A DNA stretch of 64,000 bases from NCBI GenBank assembly GCA_040307645.1, contig JAWRJF010000096.1, forward strand, positions 13,786 through 77,785. Reading direction: 5' to 3'. Under the pieces are notes generated by a model. The model saw only the letters and a list, made by a program, of their open reading frames with translations. It made no database searches and was not told where the DNA came from. Within the stretch, counting starts at the first letter, position 1. Every line of letters starts with the position of its first letter. This document shows positions 17,767 to 27,135 of the stretch, in pieces. The DNA comes from JAVXAG01 sp040307645 (GTDB lineage Bacteria; Bacillota; Clostridia; Peptostreptococcales; Anaerovoracaceae). The position numbers and the translations under genes are program-made.

Positions 17767-19122
17767 TTAAACTAAACCAACTATTAGGAAACCACCACAA
17801 ACAACAATTCCTACAAAGAATAACGTAACTAAACAATACCCCATAATGTCTCTCGCTGAGAGCCCTGCAATACCAAGTGCTGGTAATGCCCAGAATGGCT
17901 GAATCATATTAGTCCACGCATCTCCCCATGCAATAGCCATTCCGGTAATTGATGGGTCAACTCCTAATGTTTGCCCTGCCGGCATCATAATCGGACCTTG
18001 TACAGCCCATTGTCCTCCGCCAGAAGGAACAAAGAAGTTTACGATACCTGCTGAAAGGAATGTAAATAGTGGGAATGTTGACTGATTAGATATTGATACA
18101 AAACCATTACTAATTACTGCTGCAAGAGATTCACTAGCCTCCGGAGCATATGTCATCATACCCATAATTCCTGCATAAAAAGGGAACTGAAGTATTATTC
18201 CAGCTGCGCCTTTAGTAGCATCGGAAATTGCTCTTACGTAATTAATTGGTGTTTTATGGCAAATTATACCTAACACTAGGAATATAAAATTAACGATATT
18301 TAAAGTAATATTAAATCCGTTATTCATAAAATAATATATTAAATAAACTACACCTGCTATTGATATAACACCAGATGCAATTGCACTGTTCTCGATTTTT
18401 TCTGCCGGTGTAACCGGAGCTTTATACTCTATAGCTTCGTCTATCAACAAGTTAGGATCAACTACAACTACTTGATCGTGACTTGGATGCATTTTCGCAT
18501 TAATAAATGGTAGACAAACTAGTATTACTAAAATCATAATTATATTGTATGGAGCGAATATTGTCATAGAAGTTGATATAGCTTCAGTAACTGCTCCACC
18601 TGTAGCTGCAGCCAAAGCTTCTTCGCCTGGCGTTGCTAAGGCTAATGGAATAGAACCAGAAAATCCTGCATGCCAGATTACGAAACCCGAATATGCAGAT
18701 GCGATAAGTAAACGATAGTCAATACCTTTTACCTGTCTTGCAATTTCTTTAGCTAAAATAGCTCCTACTACTAGTCCAAACCCCCAGTTAATCCAACATG
18801 CAATAAGCGAAAAGAAAGTCACTACTATAATCCCCTGTACCGGTGATTTCGCTAATGATGCAATCTTTGCCACAACTTTTTTTATTACTGGTGCATTAGC
18901 AAAGGCGTTACCTAATACTAATACTAAGGCCATCTGCATTGAGAATGCTAGAAGATTCCATACTCCTCCACCCCAAGCATTAACCAATTCAATTGGACCT
19001 GCCCCTGTTGCTGGGATAGCAGCCACGAATACAATAACAGTTAAAATGATGCAGAAAATAAATGGATCTGGCAAATACCTATTTACCAAATGTACGCATC
19101 CGTTGGACAATTTTTTAAACAT
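17767..19122 (-). CDS. atoE: Short-chain fatty acid transporter, AtoE family
   Basis: The 451-residue polytopic membrane protein (about 10-12 helices) has family signatures VNRYLPDPFIFCIILT near the start, NWGFGLVVGAILAKEIAR, and FFVPSGGGQWAVQGPIMMPA near the C-terminus. It probably exports butyrate or acetate, or imports short-chain acids. I start it at the ATG at 19122 (GAGAGGTG upstream). A longer in-frame start at 19245 would place the coding sequence upstream of a consensus promoter at 19184-19212. It has its own promoter and leads the ato genes. Confidence 0.93.
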   Translation of the reverse strand: MFKKLSNGCVHLVNRYLPDPFIFCIILTVIVFVAAIPATGAGPIELVNAWGGGVWNLLAFSMQMALVLVLGNAFANAPVIKKVVAKIASLAKSPVQGIIVVTFFSLIACWINWGFGLVVGAILAKEIARQVKGIDYRLLIASAYSGFVIWHAGFSGSIPLALATPGEEALAAATGGAVTEAISTSMTIFAPYNIIMILVILVCLPFINAKMHPSHDQVVVVDPNLLIDEAIEYKAPVTPAEKIENSAIASGVISIAGVVYLIYYFMNNGFNITLNIVNFIFLVLGIICHKTPINYVRAISDATKGAAGIILQFPFYAGIMGMMTYAPEASESLAAVISNGFVSISNQSTFPLFTFLSAGIVNFFVPSGGGQWAVQGPIMMPAGQTLGVDPSITGMAIAWGDAWTNMIQPFWALPALGIAGLSARDIMGYCLVTLFFVGIVVCGGFLIVGLV

Positions 19123-19183
19123 TTTACACCTCTCAATATAATTATAATTTTGCATAGTTAAAAATTTAACCATGTTCGCCATC

Positions 19184-19212
19184 ATTATAATCCCGAAATG
19201 TAAAATTGTCAA
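19184..19212 (-). promoter_or_regulatory. Consensus sigma-A promoter for atoE-atoD-atoA
   Basis: On the minus strand TTGACA (19212-19207), a 17-bp spacer and TATAAT (19189-19184) form an exact consensus promoter. Transcription would begin near 19177, 55 bp before the atoE ATG. It allows the ato genes to be expressed without the sigma-54 promoter that drives the kam genes. Confidence 0.88.
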
Positions 19213-19255
19213 ACTTTTGTCACAATTAATACAATTTAAATTCATTTAATGATAA

Positions 19256-19281
19256 GGGCAATAGCTAAATAGCTACCGCCC
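19256..19281 (-). terminator. Hairpin after the kamDE relic (weak terminator or attenuator)
   Basis: The minus strand reads GGGCGGTAGCT-ATTT-AGCTATTGCCC, an 11-bp stem with two G-U pairs, followed by TTATCATT. The tail is poor in U, so termination is probably partial, letting some kam transcripts reach the ato genes. Confidence 0.5.
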
Positions 19282-19317
19282 TCCAATTAACTTTTATTGC
19301 AAAGGCTAAGATTTTTC

Positions 19318-19527
19318 TTAGATTCTGCCTCTCTTAACAATTTCAGTCGCAATGTATGACATTACGTGTTCTGCATATGTGTGAGGACCGAATCCAACAT
19401 CATATCCTATTTCCTGTGCTAATTCATATAAGAATCCGTTTTCAATTTCTGGATCCATTTCAAATGCGTGAGCAAGTCCCATCTGTTCTTCTTTAATGTT
19501 AGCAAGTACTGCGAACTGTTCATTACC
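19318..19527 (-). pseudogene. Chimeric relic of a second kamD-kamE pair
   Basis: The 69 open codons have no start codon and follow the kamE stop directly, in another frame. The first half reads GNEQFAVLANIKEEQMGLAH and AFEMDPEIENGFL. It matches KamD INEQFAVLANIPEEQMGLGH and continues along that protein. The second half, ELAQEIGYDVGFGP to KRGRI, matches the C-terminus of KamE (ELAQELGYDAGFGP...). The switch falls at the shared EL(A/S)Q motif. The protein differs from the intact genes at many positions, so the copy is old or came from a divergent paralogue. The simplest reading is a duplicated kamDE pair that lost everything between mid-kamD and late kamE by deletion. Confidence 0.85.
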
Positions 19528-19529
19528 TT

Positions 19530-20324
19530 TTAGCGATCAGAAATGTTAGCTTTATCCTTCCAACCTCTCTTTTCAACTTCTTGCATGATGTAGGACATTA
19601 CGTGCTCAGCATATTTTCCTGGGCCGAAACCTGCATCGTAACCTAATTCTTGTGCAAGTTCGTGAGAAATACGAGGACCACCACAAATTAAAACAACCTT
19701 TTCTCTAAGACCTTCAGCTTCAAGAAGTTCAACCATCTTAGTTAAGTTCATGATATGAATATCTTTTTGTGTTACTGTTTGTGATACTAATATTGCATCA
19801 GCATTAACTTCCTTAGCCTTTGCGATAAGTTTTTCGCAAGGAACCTGTGAACCCATGTTATATGGGACTACATGCTTAAATCTTTCAAGACCGAAGTGTC
19901 CGTGGAATCCTTTCATTTGAATGATAGCATCGATACCTACTGTATGTGCGTCAGATTCAATTGATGCTCCAACTACTACAATATCTCTACCGATATTTTC
20001 ACCAATCCATTCTCCACATTCAACTCTGTCTAACACATTACCCTCAACCTTAGGTACTTTGATAGCTGTGTAATCGATTGTTTGTTGAGCTGCTCCGTAA
20101 GCTACAAAGAAAGTAAATCCAGGAGCTAATTCGTGATAATATGTTATGCTTGGTTCATCAAAACCAAGTTTCTTTATATATTGCTTAGCACATTCTTCTG
20201 CTTCTTCACCATAAGGAACAGGAAGTGTGAAAGCCATTTCTACTTTACCGTCGTTTAATGTGTCACCATAAGGTTTTACACATGTTAAGTCAGCTTTTGT
20301 TACTGCTGTTTTATTTTCTGACAT
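19530..20324 (-). CDS. kamE: Beta-lysine 5,6-aminomutase, beta (cobalamin-binding) subunit
   Basis: The 264-residue small subunit of the adenosylcobalamin- and PLP-dependent enzyme that converts beta-lysine to 3,5-diaminohexanoate. The base-off cobalamin motif DxHxxG is D125-AHTV-G130, with H127 as the expected cobalt ligand. K138 in IQMKGFHG lies 11 residues later, the spacing known for the PLP lysine (His133/Lys144 in characterised enzymes). LICGGPR provides the GG of the Rossmann-like B12 domain. It is 13 bp downstream of kamD. A fragment of a second copy abuts its stop. Confidence 0.95.
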   Translation of the reverse strand: MSENKTAVTKADLTCVKPYGDTLNDGKVEMAFTLPVPYGEEAEECAKQYIKKLGFDEPSITYYHELAPGFTFFVAYGAAQQTIDYTAIKVPKVEGNVLDRVECGEWIGENIGRDIVVVGASIESDAHTVGIDAIIQMKGFHGHFGLERFKHVVPYNMGSQVPCEKLIAKAKEVNADAILVSQTVTQKDIHIMNLTKMVELLEAEGLREKVVLICGGPRISHELAQELGYDAGFGPGKYAEHVMSYIMQEVEKRGWKDKANISDR

Positions 20325-20337
20325 TTAAGCCACCTCC

Positions 20338-21891
20338 TTATTTATGTTCCATGAATCTTTTTGTGAATGGGTTGAAGTAATTTTCGCCTCTTGCGCATAC
20401 GCCTTCAAGACCGTGTCCACCGTCTTTTGGACGCTTAACTCCACCGAACTTACCTTTTTCGATAGTTGAGAAAAGTCCTTCTTCTTCAACTTCTGCAAGC
20501 AGTGCGTCAGCTTTTTTAAGAACGTCTTGTGCACGGCTTTGGATGATACCATCCTTCTTAAATTCAACTTCTTCACCGATATGCTTACAGTTGTTGAAAA
20601 TGTATTGAGCATTTTCAATTGAAAGATATCTATCATGCATATGAGGTGTGTGGATAGCTTCTGTAAGCATACCCTGTAATAATAATGACTGTTGTGACCA
20701 AATTGCTACTAAGTTAAATAAAGCATCTTGGATATGTCCTTTAAAGATGTTACCAGTCATGAACTTTGTAGGTGGCATGTATTTTAATCTTGCCTTAGGG
20801 AAGATTTCTCTTGCCATAATAGCCTGTGATAATTCAAGTAAGAATCCGTCTTCAGTGTTAGGATCCATTTCGAAAGCGTGGCCTAGACCCATTTGTTCTT
20901 CCGGAATGTTAGCTAATACTGCGAACTGTTCGTTGATAAACTGAGATGCTGTAACTGTATGAGCTGCTTCTACAGCGTCGTCAGTTGTTAAGTAGTTATC
21001 TTCACCTGAGTTGAAGATAATACCACAGTATCCGATGATAACTCTTGACATGAACTGGTCAACAAGAGTTCTCTGCATGTTGATATCTCTGAATAGGATT
21101 CCGTAGATAGCGTCATTAAGCATAACGTCTAATCTTTCTAATGCTCCCATTGCAGCGATTTCTGGCATACACATTCCTGAAGAGTAGTTACATAATCTGA
21201 TGTATCTTCCAACTTCTTCACCAACTTCGTCAAGAGCTTTTCTCATGATTCTAAAGTTTTCCTGTGTAGCATATGTTCCACCGAAACCTTCTGTTGTAGC
21301 ACCGTAAGGTACATAGTCTAATAGAGACTGAGCTGTTGTTCTGATTACAGCAATAATATCAGCACCCTGACGAGCTGCAGCCTGAGCCTGAACAACGTCT
21401 TCATATATGTTACCAGTAGCTACGATAACATATAGATAAGGTTCTGGACCTGATCCAATTCTATCAAGATATTCTTGACGTTTTGCCTTTTGCATATCAA
21501 TCTTTTTGAAAGTTTCATTGATTGCAGGCTGTAAAGCTTCTTCTGCTTCTTCTTTAGTGCATGTTGGAAGTTTGGTAATCTCTAACTTTCCTTGTGCAAT
21601 ATCCTCTGCGATTTCCTGTGGTGTTTTGCCAGTTTGAACGATGGCATTACCAATCCAGTAAGCAACTCCAGTAGAAAGAGCGCCAGCTTCTTTGATGTGG
21701 TCAACTACTACGTTTGGAAGTGGGTTATCAACGTCATCCACTCCGTCTACACCCAATAACCTTAAGATTGTTCTTTCAGTAGAAACTGTAGTGTGTCTTG
21801 CTATGAAATCTTGCATATCCTTAGCGATATTCTTTGCATGATTACGAGCACTGTCAACAACCTTAAAGTCAAGATTTAATTTGCTTTTCAT
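20338..21891 (-). CDS. kamD: Beta-lysine 5,6-aminomutase, alpha subunit
   Basis: The 517-residue large subunit forms the TIM-barrel that holds PLP, substrate and adenosylcobalamin together with KamE. It starts MKSKLNLDFKVVDSARNHAK and contains family segments EPYLYVIVATGNIYEDVVQA, QAAARQGADIIAVIRTTAQS and GLEGVCARGENYFNP near the end. Length matches known lysine 5,6-aminomutase alpha subunits. It follows kamC by 11 bp. Residues about 325-365 are the part duplicated in the relic downstream of kamE. Confidence 0.96.
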   Translation of the reverse strand: MKSKLNLDFKVVDSARNHAKNIAKDMQDFIARHTTVSTERTILRLLGVDGVDDVDNPLPNVVVDHIKEAGALSTGVAYWIGNAIVQTGKTPQEIAEDIAQGKLEITKLPTCTKEEAEEALQPAINETFKKIDMQKAKRQEYLDRIGSGPEPYLYVIVATGNIYEDVVQAQAAARQGADIIAVIRTTAQSLLDYVPYGATTEGFGGTYATQENFRIMRKALDEVGEEVGRYIRLCNYSSGMCMPEIAAMGALERLDVMLNDAIYGILFRDINMQRTLVDQFMSRVIIGYCGIIFNSGEDNYLTTDDAVEAAHTVTASQFINEQFAVLANIPEEQMGLGHAFEMDPNTEDGFLLELSQAIMAREIFPKARLKYMPPTKFMTGNIFKGHIQDALFNLVAIWSQQSLLLQGMLTEAIHTPHMHDRYLSIENAQYIFNNCKHIGEEVEFKKDGIIQSRAQDVLKKADALLAEVEEEGLFSTIEKGKFGGVKRPKDGGHGLEGVCARGENYFNPFTKRFMEHK

Positions 21892-21902
21892 CCTTTTTCT
21901 CC

Positions 21903-23666
21903 TTATTTAATATATTTTTTCGCCCCATCAATTATCTCAGAGCTTATACCAAGCATCTTTGCAATATTAAGGGCATCCTTAGGTACTTCACCTTTTTGTT
22001 CTACTCTACATAGCCTATAATCCATGTATTTGGAAATTATATTTATCCTATCACGACGGTTAGCATATTTGATTTCTCTGTCCAAAAGTGTAAAATCTGC
22101 ATTCGCTAAACCTATAACTTGCATATTTACTACGCCTTCTTTCTCAGTTACAGTCTCAAAATGTGTCGTAATTAAGGAAATATACGGTTTTAACATGAGA
22201 TAATCTACAATGGATTTTGTCAAAGCTAAACCTTCAACAGGGTTAGTTCCACTTGCAATCTCATCTACTAAAATAACAGAACGGTCTCTGCCATTATCTA
22301 AAATTTCTTTTAGCTCTTCCATTTCTGAACCAAAAGAGGATAGACCACGTTCAACGGACTGGCTGTCACCTATTAAAATCTGCATGTAGTTGGATAAACC
22401 AATCTTTGCCTTTTTAGCAGGAACGAAAAATCCGTATTGTGCCATAATTGCTATCTGTCCTGCGAGCTTAAGGGAAATCGTCTTACCTCCCATATTCGCT
22501 CCTGTGATACAAGTAACTCCATCCTTTAATGCAATGGAAATCGGGCAAAATTCCTTGCCCTTAGACTTAAGAATTCCTTCTACCTGAAGGTTTCTACCAT
22601 CTTCATATTCTATAATATGTTCCTGAACAATCTCAGGCTTAGATAAATTTCTATTTATTGCATAAATTCCACGGGCCATGGCTAACTCCAATTGGCCGAT
22701 GGTTTCACAGTTCTTTAAAAGCTTATCCCTGTGTTTTGAAATCTTCTGTGAAAGAACTTCTCTTATTCTATCTTCTTCAGACTCTATTTCCATATTCAAC
22801 TTTTCCATTGTCTCAGTGAACTTATGAACTTCTTCCGAAGGCTTAAGCTGGAATGTCACACTCATGTAGTCTTGATCTTTTTCTTCTAATTCACTTAGAG
22901 CTTTTATCTTTTCAAAATCCGGATGAGATCTTGCAACTACAATGTCAAACTTAGGTGTCAACTGAACTCCATGTTGTCTTCTAAGCTCTTCCCTTGCTTT
23001 CTTTTGAACACGCCTAATCTCAAGCTCATATTCTCTTTTTTTCTTTCTATAATCACCTAACAGTGAACTGAATTCATCATATATATAGAAAGTATTCAAT
23101 CTATCTTTTCTCGGATCAAGTTCATCTAATAAGTCCTCTGTATCTTCGAGAATATACATTTCAGGAACATAATGAACTCCATTCTTTTCATTTTCTTTTA
23201 AGAAATTGACTTCTTCCTCTAAAGAATCTTCATCATCTGAAGTACTGCTGTCCTTAACCTGCTTAATGCAGTGACAGCTTACATAGTCTCCTACTTCCTT
23301 GAATTTTGTCAACTTTAAAAGTTGTCTCATTTGTAGTAACAGAGATTTTATCTCATAAATTTCAACAACTGAAAGCACAGAGTTTTCGCTTCTTGAAATA
23401 GTATTAGAAGAATCCTTAATCTCCATGAATACCTCTTGAATTTTATCCTTTAAAATCGGGTTTTCCTTGACAAAGCCAATCATTTCGTCGATACGATTAA
23501 GTTCGTCTCTTAGAGCATCTTCTTCTCCTGGGAAAAAAGGTCTCATTTCCTTTAAGGCTTTCTTACCAAAGGGTGAAATCACATCCATCTTCAGCATAAC
23601 ATAATCCAAGCCGGTCTCTCGTCTTGTCTTAACATTAGATAATCTTCTGTTTGCACCGTCTAACAT
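21903..23666 (-). CDS. kamC: MutS-related P-loop ATPase of the lysine aminomutase cluster
   Basis: The 587-residue protein is homologous to the ATPase core of MutS. Walker A is ITGANMGGKT (about residue 385), followed by DSQSVERGLSSFGSEMEEL and Walker B VILVDEIASGTNP, then TTHFET. The N-terminal half is helical and charged, and lacks the mismatch-recognition domain. Such proteins accompany 5,6-aminomutase (and ornithine 4,5-aminomutase) genes across fermenters. A role in assembly or reactivation of the B12 enzyme is proposed but not demonstrated here. It lies between kamB and kamD with 2- and 11-bp gaps. The symbol follows usage for this cluster. Confidence 0.85.
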   Translation of the reverse strand: MLDGANRRLSNVKTRRETGLDYVMLKMDVISPFGKKALKEMRPFFPGEEDALRDELNRIDEMIGFVKENPILKDKIQEVFMEIKDSSNTISRSENSVLSVVEIYEIKSLLLQMRQLLKLTKFKEVGDYVSCHCIKQVKDSSTSDDEDSLEEEVNFLKENEKNGVHYVPEMYILEDTEDLLDELDPRKDRLNTFYIYDEFSSLLGDYRKKKREYELEIRRVQKKAREELRRQHGVQLTPKFDIVVARSHPDFEKIKALSELEEKDQDYMSVTFQLKPSEEVHKFTETMEKLNMEIESEEDRIREVLSQKISKHRDKLLKNCETIGQLELAMARGIYAINRNLSKPEIVQEHIIEYEDGRNLQVEGILKSKGKEFCPISIALKDGVTCITGANMGGKTISLKLAGQIAIMAQYGFFVPAKKAKIGLSNYMQILIGDSQSVERGLSSFGSEMEELKEILDNGRDRSVILVDEIASGTNPVEGLALTKSIVDYLMLKPYISLITTHFETVTEKEGVVNMQVIGLANADFTLLDREIKYANRRDRINIISKYMDYRLCRVEQKGEVPKDALNIAKMLGISSEIIDGAKKYIK

Positions 23667-23668
23667 AA

Positions 23669-24688
23669 TTACATCCTTACATCAATTACTGGGATATCCG
23701 GAATTGCTTTTTCCATCTCCTCTAATAAAAGTCGATTATCAAAAGTATATCCTAAAGGCGCCCAAGGGTTTACAGTTATTAATGCAATCTCAATTTTCTT
23801 GAGAACTCTTGGTTTAAAACCTTTTTTTCTAAATTTACCCCAGTCCATAGGGTTAATAAATATTTTTGTAGGGTCCTTTAAAACAAACTGTACTTGTTTA
23901 AGTTTTTTAGGACTTATATCTGAAATTACACTGTTAGTAAATGCCCCCGGAATATATACATGAGTAGTATCTTCAGTAATTGCTTCATCAATATCTCTCG
24001 CTGCTCCTAATCCGGTTACAAGGTCAAGTTTCTTAAATTCTCCCTTAGCATTTATTATCATAATCTTATCGTCAAAATTATTATTTTCAATTGCAATTCT
24101 TTGCGGCCCATCTTCTAATTCATCTGTGCCATAAAGATGCACTACATGTGCTGTTTCTTCCACCACTTTACTTATTTTACGGGAAAGTACAGCTCCTGTT
24201 GCAAGTATGATTGCATCTGATGTATCCGGTGATGCTATTGTTTTTCTATCTATGGCACCATCTATCATGACTAAATCACATCCTGCTTCTAGCATTTCAT
24301 CACAAAGAAGCTTCTGCTCCTTATTAATTACAGGGCCTGCAACTTGTACATAGCCTGCTTCTCTAACTCTACATATAAGTAGGGTTCCTATTGCCGTAGA
24401 GTAATTTGTCCTCTTTACAATTTCTAAACCTGCGTCAGATAGTTCATACAACAGAGAGGGAACCGCCACTAATGTGTCTACATCTAAGTAAACTCTTGGC
24501 TTTTCTGTACCTGTAACTAAATCCTGTGTTTCTCCATCTCTACCTGTTGAAGTAATACCTAATCGAACGCCTTCATCCATTGCTTCTTCTATGAGGTAAT
24601 TTAGCGCAGTTGTCTTACCTGCATTTTTCGCCATTCCAACTATAGACAAGGTTTTGTATTTTTTTGCCAATTCTGACATTGTTGCCAT
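23669..24688 (-). CDS. kamB: Lysine aminomutase cluster P-loop protein (MutL-like in cluster nomenclature)
   Basis: The 339-residue protein starts with a P-loop, LSIVGMAKNAGKTTALNYLI (residues 14-33), followed by MIDGAID, resembling a Walker B/switch region. The rest is alpha/beta without membrane segments. In characterised lysine clusters the gene next to the MutS-like gene is described as MutL-like, by analogy with the glutamate mutase reactivase GlmL. A role as repair chaperone or activase for KamDE is inferred. The gap to kamC is 2 bp, which suggests coupled translation. Confidence 0.8.
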   Translation of the reverse strand: MATMSELAKKYKTLSIVGMAKNAGKTTALNYLIEEAMDEGVRLGITSTGRDGETQDLVTGTEKPRVYLDVDTLVAVPSLLYELSDAGLEIVKRTNYSTAIGTLLICRVREAGYVQVAGPVINKEQKLLCDEMLEAGCDLVMIDGAIDRKTIASPDTSDAIILATGAVLSRKISKVVEETAHVVHLYGTDELEDGPQRIAIENNNFDDKIMIINAKGEFKKLDLVTGLGAARDIDEAITEDTTHVYIPGAFTNSVISDISPKKLKQVQFVLKDPTKIFINPMDWGKFRKKGFKPRVLKKIEIALITVNPWAPLGYTFDNRLLLEEMEKAIPDIPVIDVRM

Positions 24689-24804
24689 AATATGCTCCTT
24701 TTAAACATTCCTTGACTTACGTATAAATCTTGCAGTTATTTTAAAGTTTGGAAGGCTATTTGCAGCCTCCCAAACATAAATTTATTTTTCTAGGAACTTA
24801 CAAA

Positions 24805-26064
24805 TTAGTGAGTGTTTCTTTCATGTCTAGCTAAGTTTGAAGGTTCCATTGATTTGATTTCTAAACCTTCACCTAAAGCAGAAACTCCCTGGTATTTGTA
24901 AGTCTTCTTGCCTGTGCAGTAGTCACAGTTACATTCTAATTCTGGAAGATGTGGTTCTGTATAAGTAGTAATTACACCTTCGTAGTTTCTCAAGATTACC
25001 TTGTTAGGAGTCTGAGAAATGATATACTGTGGCATTACTGGAGTCTTACCACCACCACCAGGAGCGTCAACTACGAATGTAGGTACTGCATATCCTGATG
25101 TATGTCCTCTTAGACCTTCAATGATTTCGATACCTTTAGCAACTGAAGTTCTAAAGTGTTCGATACCAATTGATAAGTCACAGATGTAGATGTAGTAAGG
25201 TCTTACTCTGTTCTTAACTAATTTCTGAACTAATTCTCTCATGATATGTTTACAGTCATTAACTCCTCTTAAAAGTACTGACTGGTTTCCAAGAGGAACA
25301 CCTGCATCTGCAAGCTTTCTGCAAGCTTCAGCAGCTTCTTCAGTTAATTCGTTTGGATGGTTGAAGTGAGTGTTTAACCAGATTGGATGATATTTCTTTA
25401 ACATTGCGCAAAGATCATCTGTAATTCTCTGAGGCATTACAACTGGTGTTCTTGAACCGATTCTAACGATTTCTACATGAGGAATCTTTCTTAGTTCGCT
25501 GATGATGTATTCTAATGTTTCATCTTCAACACAAAGAGCATCTCCACCTGAAAGAAGAACGTCTCTTACAACTGGTGTTCTTCTGATGTAATCGATACAT
25601 GCATCGATATCTTCTCTTGATCTAGCTCCGTCAGTTTCTCCTGCAAGTCTTCTTCTTGTACAATGTCTGCAGTACATTGAGCACTGGTCAGTGATTAAGA
25701 ATAAAACTCTGTCTGGATATCTATGAGTTAAGCCAGGAGCTGGAGAGTCAGCGTCTTCGTGAAGTGGGTCTGCATCATCTGCTTCTGATCTGTGCATTTC
25801 AGCTAATGTAGGAACTGCCTGCATTCTTACTGGATCTCTTGGATCGTCTGGATCCATTAATGATGCATAGTAAGGAGTAATACCTACTCTGAAACCGCCC
25901 ATAACTTTTTCAATATCAGCTTTTTCTTTTTCTGTAAGGTTAACAACTGCACAGATATCTTCTACTGTTGAAAGTCTGTGAGAAACCTGCCAATGCCAGT
26001 CGTTCCACTGTTCATCTGTAACATCCTTGAATAAAGGAATGTCTTTCCAATTTCTTCTTGCCAT
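24805..26064 (-). CDS. kamA: L-lysine 2,3-aminomutase
   Basis: The 419-residue radical-SAM/PLP enzyme converts L-lysine to beta-lysine, the first step of lysine fermentation. The cluster motif C128-SMY-C132-RH-C135 binds [4Fe-4S]/SAM. K340 in APGGGGKTP is the expected PLP lysine and D296 in YICDLS the expected substrate-amino-group ligand. The C-terminal zinc cysteines are in ECNCDYCTGKK. Length agrees with the Clostridium subterminale enzyme. It sits between kdd and kamB. Confidence 0.97.
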   Translation of the reverse strand: MARRNWKDIPLFKDVTDEQWNDWHWQVSHRLSTVEDICAVVNLTEKEKADIEKVMGGFRVGITPYYASLMDPDDPRDPVRMQAVPTLAEMHRSEADDADPLHEDADSPAPGLTHRYPDRVLFLITDQCSMYCRHCTRRRLAGETDGARSREDIDACIDYIRRTPVVRDVLLSGGDALCVEDETLEYIISELRKIPHVEIVRIGSRTPVVMPQRITDDLCAMLKKYHPIWLNTHFNHPNELTEEAAEACRKLADAGVPLGNQSVLLRGVNDCKHIMRELVQKLVKNRVRPYYIYICDLSIGIEHFRTSVAKGIEIIEGLRGHTSGYAVPTFVVDAPGGGGKTPVMPQYIISQTPNKVILRNYEGVITTYTEPHLPELECNCDYCTGKKTYKYQGVSALGEGLEIKSMEPSNLARHERNTH

Positions 26065-26103
26065 AATAATTCTCCTTTTTATTATTAATTATTACAATAA
26101 TTA

Positions 26104-27135
26104 TTAAGCATATAACTCAGAGAATAAGTTTCTTAACTTATCATTTTCTCTTAAGCACTGTAATGTGATTTCTGCATGGCCTTTAGTGTATCCGTTACCG
26201 ATAACCATATCGATATCTTTACCAACACCTTCAGCACCAAGAGCTGCTTTAGTGAAGCTTGTAGCCATTGAGAAGAAGTATACAATACCTTCATCTTTAC
26301 AGCAAAGGATTGATGACATTTCTGTGTTTTCGATGTTTACTACGTTAATTACTAGGTCTGCTAATTTTCCGTCTGTAGCTTCCATGATTTTATTGTATAG
26401 GCCAACTGCATCTGTTGCGTCTGCAATCATGTATTCGTCAGCAACGTCAACGCTCTTAGCTCTGTTAATTGATCTTTCGAAACCGTCTACGCAGATTACT
26501 TTACCAGTAACTCCAGCTCTCTTCTTTGCTTCATATAGGCAAAGGATACCAGCTTTTCCGCCGCCACCGATTACAACTACAGTGTCGCCAGGCTTTACTA
26601 ATTTAGCAGTCTGAGCAGGAGCTCCTGCAACGTCTAATGCTGATAATGCAAGACCTTCTGGAATATCATCTGGAAGAACTGCATAAAGTCCACTCTGGAA
26701 TAAGATAGCCTGTCCTTTTACGTCAACCTGGTCAATTTCTGGTCTAACGTCAGTGATTTCTTCTACCTTTAGTGGAGTAAGTGATAAAGATACTAATGTA
26801 GCAACCTTATCTCCAACTTTTAATTCACCTTCAAAGTTAGGTCCGATTTCTTTAACAGTACCGATTAACATTCCGCCGGATCCTGTCCATGGGTTTTTAT
26901 GTTTACCTGTTTTTTCGATAATGTCAAGAATAGTAGCTTTGATTTTTTCAACATCTCCGTCTGCTCTTCTTGAGATTTCAGTAAATGATGCTGAGTCAAT
27001 ATTTAAAGTCTGAACATCAATAAGAACCTCATTATCGTAAATTTCCATAGTGTTGTCAATAACATCTGCTGGTTGTGGTAATACTCCCTTTGGAGAAATT
27101 ACTCTGTGTGTACCATAAGGGCATCCTTTTTTCAT
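26104..27135 (-). CDS. kdd: L-erythro-3,5-diaminohexanoate dehydrogenase
   Basis: The 343-residue enzyme oxidatively deaminates 3,5-diaminohexanoate to 3-keto-5-aminohexanoate with NAD(P). It starts MKKGCPYGTHRVISPKGVLP, has a GroES-like part (about 50-165) and a Rossmann domain whose glycine loop is VVVIGGGGKAG (about 190-200). It is the first gene after the sigma-54 promoter at 27408-27423, with a leader of roughly 260 bp that holds further GAAC-N8-GTTC sites. Its sequence is the template of the N-terminal domain of the adjacent regulator. Confidence 0.96.
   Translation of the reverse strand: MKKGCPYGTHRVISPKGVLPQPADVIDNTMEIYDNEVLIDVQTLNIDSASFTEISRRADGDVEKIKATILDIIEKTGKHKNPWTGSGGMLIGTVKEIGPNFEGELKVGDKVATLVSLSLTPLKVEEITDVRPEIDQVDVKGQAILFQSGLYAVLPDDIPEGLALSALDVAGAPAQTAKLVKPGDTVVVIGGGGKAGILCLYEAKKRAGVTGKVICVDGFERSINRAKSVDVADEYMIADATDAVGLYNKIMEATDGKLADLVINVVNIENTEMSSILCCKDEGIVYFFSMATSFTKAALGAEGVGKDIDMVIGNGYTKGHAEITLQCLRENDKLRNLFSELYA

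Noticed and set aside
19123..19245. Extended N-terminus of AtoE from an ATG at 19245
   Set aside because: The extension runs through a consensus promoter and lacks a ribosome-binding site; the ATG at 19122 has GAGAGGTG and gives the usual family length.
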